Shown: piece by piece, positions 6,491 to 7,022 of the stretch
Position numbering within the stretch: position 1 is the stretch's first letter
Layout of the letters: each line of letters begins with the position of its first letter
Source: JADFNO01 sp965369945
GTDB lineage: Bacteria; Planctomycetota; Phycisphaerae; Phycisphaerales; SM1A02
Length of the DNA stretch: 7,022 nucleotides
Reading direction: 5' to 3'
Assembly (NCBI GenBank): GCA_965369945.1
Contig: CBDUST010000248.1
Coordinates: forward strand, 1 to 7,022
Notes under the pieces: generated by a model
The model's database searches: none
The model's input: the letters and a program-made list of their open reading frames with translations, nothing else
Told to the model about the DNA's origin: nothing
Translations under genes and position numbers: made by a program

Positions 6491-6796
6491 ATGCCTCTTG
6501 ATCTGACCCAACTTCCTCACGCCGAGATCGACGCGCTTTGCCGGGAGTATCACATTCATCGGCTGGCGCTGTTTGGCTCTGCGCTGCGCGATGACTTCAC
6601 AACGGACAGTGACGTTGACGTGCTGGTCGAGTTTGAGCCGCACGCGCGGATTGGATTCTTCACGCTCGTCGGCATCGAGGATGAGCTGACGCAGATCGTT
6701 GGCCGGAAGGTTGATTTGAGGACCGCCCAATGCCTGAGCCGGTATTTCCGTGACGAGGTGTTAGCGGAGGCGAAAGAAATCTATGTCGCAGCATGA
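6491..6796 (+). CDS. Minimal nucleotidyltransferase, MntA-type antitoxin
   Basis: A 101-residue MNT-family protein. In HepT-MntA toxin-antitoxin pairs, the known family role is to inactivate the HEPN RNase HepT by adding AMP to a tyrosine. The motif GSALRDDFTTDSDVD gives G29-S30, then D41 and D43 (GSx10DxD), and the third carboxylate is probably D75 in RKVDLRT. All key residues are therefore present. The frame is open back to 6395, but the family begins at the ATG at 6491 and the TATAAT box at 6478-6483 lies within the longer version, so 6491 was chosen. It overlaps the HepT fragment by 14 bases (ATG at 6783, stop at 6794-6796), the usual arrangement of the pair. As the toxin is cut short, this antitoxin appears orphaned. 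Confidence 0.85.
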   Translation: MPLDLTQLPHAEIDALCREYHIHRLALFGSALRDDFTTDSDVDVLVEFEPHARIGFFTLVGIEDELTQIVGRKVDLRTAQCLSRYFRDEVLAEAKEIYVAA

Positions 6797-6863
6797 TGAT
6801 GCCGCTCGGCTGCGACACATGATCGACTATGCGCGTGAGGCGGTTCAGATGTGCGAGGGATGA
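6783..6863 (+). pseudogene. HepT-type HEPN toxin, N-terminal remnant
   Basis: Twenty-six codons beginning MSQHDDAARLRHMIDYAREA, which match the start of HepT/DUF86 proteins, usually about 110-120 residues, by memory of the family. The frame ends at TGA (6861-6863) just after AVQMCEG. The HEPN active-site RX4-6H motif, normally far downstream, is absent, and none of the three forward frames of 6864-7022 resumes a HepT-like sequence. The reading therefore favours replacement of the rest of the gene rather than a simple frameshift. The start overlaps the antitoxin gene by 14 bases, as in intact pairs. Confidence 0.65.
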
Positions 6864-7022
6864 TGCGTGCGGTCCGAGCCTTGGGCGAGAAGCTCGAGGC
6901 GTCGGTGCCGGCACTTCAGCACCCGTTGCATCGGGCGATACAGAGGGTCGCAGCGGATGAATCGGTCGCGGCGTTGCTAGGCCCGACTTGGTCAGGAGGA
7001 GATGCGACCGTTCAGTCAGATG
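6860..7022 (+). CDS. Unrecognised ORF, 3' end outside window
   Basis: Starts at ATGATG, overlapping the HepT-fragment stop as ATGA, and stays open for 54 codons to the window edge. The protein begins MMRAVRALGEKLEASVPAL and continues with an alpha-helical, Ala/Arg/Leu-rich composition (HRAIQRVAADESVAALLG). I do not recognise a family. GAGGG at 6855-6859 directly abuts the first ATG, too near for a normal ribosome binding site, so translation would depend on coupling. It could be the true next gene, a fragment exposed by the event that cut hepT, or a chance ORF. Confidence 0.3.
   Translation, partial: MMRAVRALGEKLEASVPALQHPLHRAIQRVAADESVAALLGPTWSGGDATVQSD
6911..6925 (+). repeat. 15-base direct repeat, right copy
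   Basis: GCACTTCAGCACCCG, identical to 5867-5881, lies 48 bases after the premature HepT stop and inside the unrecognised ORF. CGATA follows after ten more bases, echoing the left copy. Confidence 0.6.

Noticed and set aside
6994..7004. Strong AGGAGGA before an ATG at 7002
   Set aside because: Only one base separates it from the ATG, too close for initiation, and too little sequence follows to judge an ORF.

Overview
The window looks like a chromosomal segment of a Planctomycetota-type bacterium. The inference rests on gene content and style: a zinc-ribbon protein with glycine-rich decapeptide repeats, a membrane-anchored DUF1573 protein, a bacterial kynurenine pathway with KMO and KynB, and moderately GC-rich coding sequence. 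No rRNA or other phylogenetic marker is present, so the assignment is tentative.

Left part (1-2141, + strand): a kynurenine-pathway operon. It holds the 3' part of kynurenine 3-monooxygenase (kmo, cut by the window edge), an unnamed zinc-ribbon/glycine-repeat membrane protein, and kynurenine formamidase (kynB). The last two overlap by 4 bases (ATGA). KynB makes L-kynurenine from N-formylkynurenine and Kmo hydroxylates it to 3-hydroxykynurenine, the route from tryptophan towards quinolinate and NAD. The protein between them has no known role in this pathway.

Middle (2193-5867): a DUF1573 protein on the - strand converges on kynB and diverges from clpB. clpB is a complete 880-residue ClpB/Hsp104-type disaggregase on the + strand. 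The 258-base divergent gap contains several inverted repeats, which may form a structured clpB leader.

Right part (5868-7022): a short accessory patch. A 123-residue DUF559 (PD-(D/E)XK, Vsr-like) nuclease-family gene on the - strand is tightly bracketed by two inverted copies of a 37-38 base hairpin repeat of the CCCTCTCCC/GGGAGAGGG type. Next comes a minimal nucleotidyltransferase (MntA-type antitoxin) with a perfect TATAAT box seven bases before its ATG, suggesting a leaderless mRNA. It overlaps the first 26 codons of a HepT-type toxin gene that then stops, so the toxin is broken. An unrecognised ORF begins at the HepT stop (ATGA) and leaves the window. A 15-base exact direct repeat at the clpB stop codon and at 6911 brackets almost the whole patch.

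The best candidates for something undescribed are the repeat-bracketed DUF559 cassette, the 15-base direct repeats around the patch, and the glycine-repeat protein inside the kynurenine operon.
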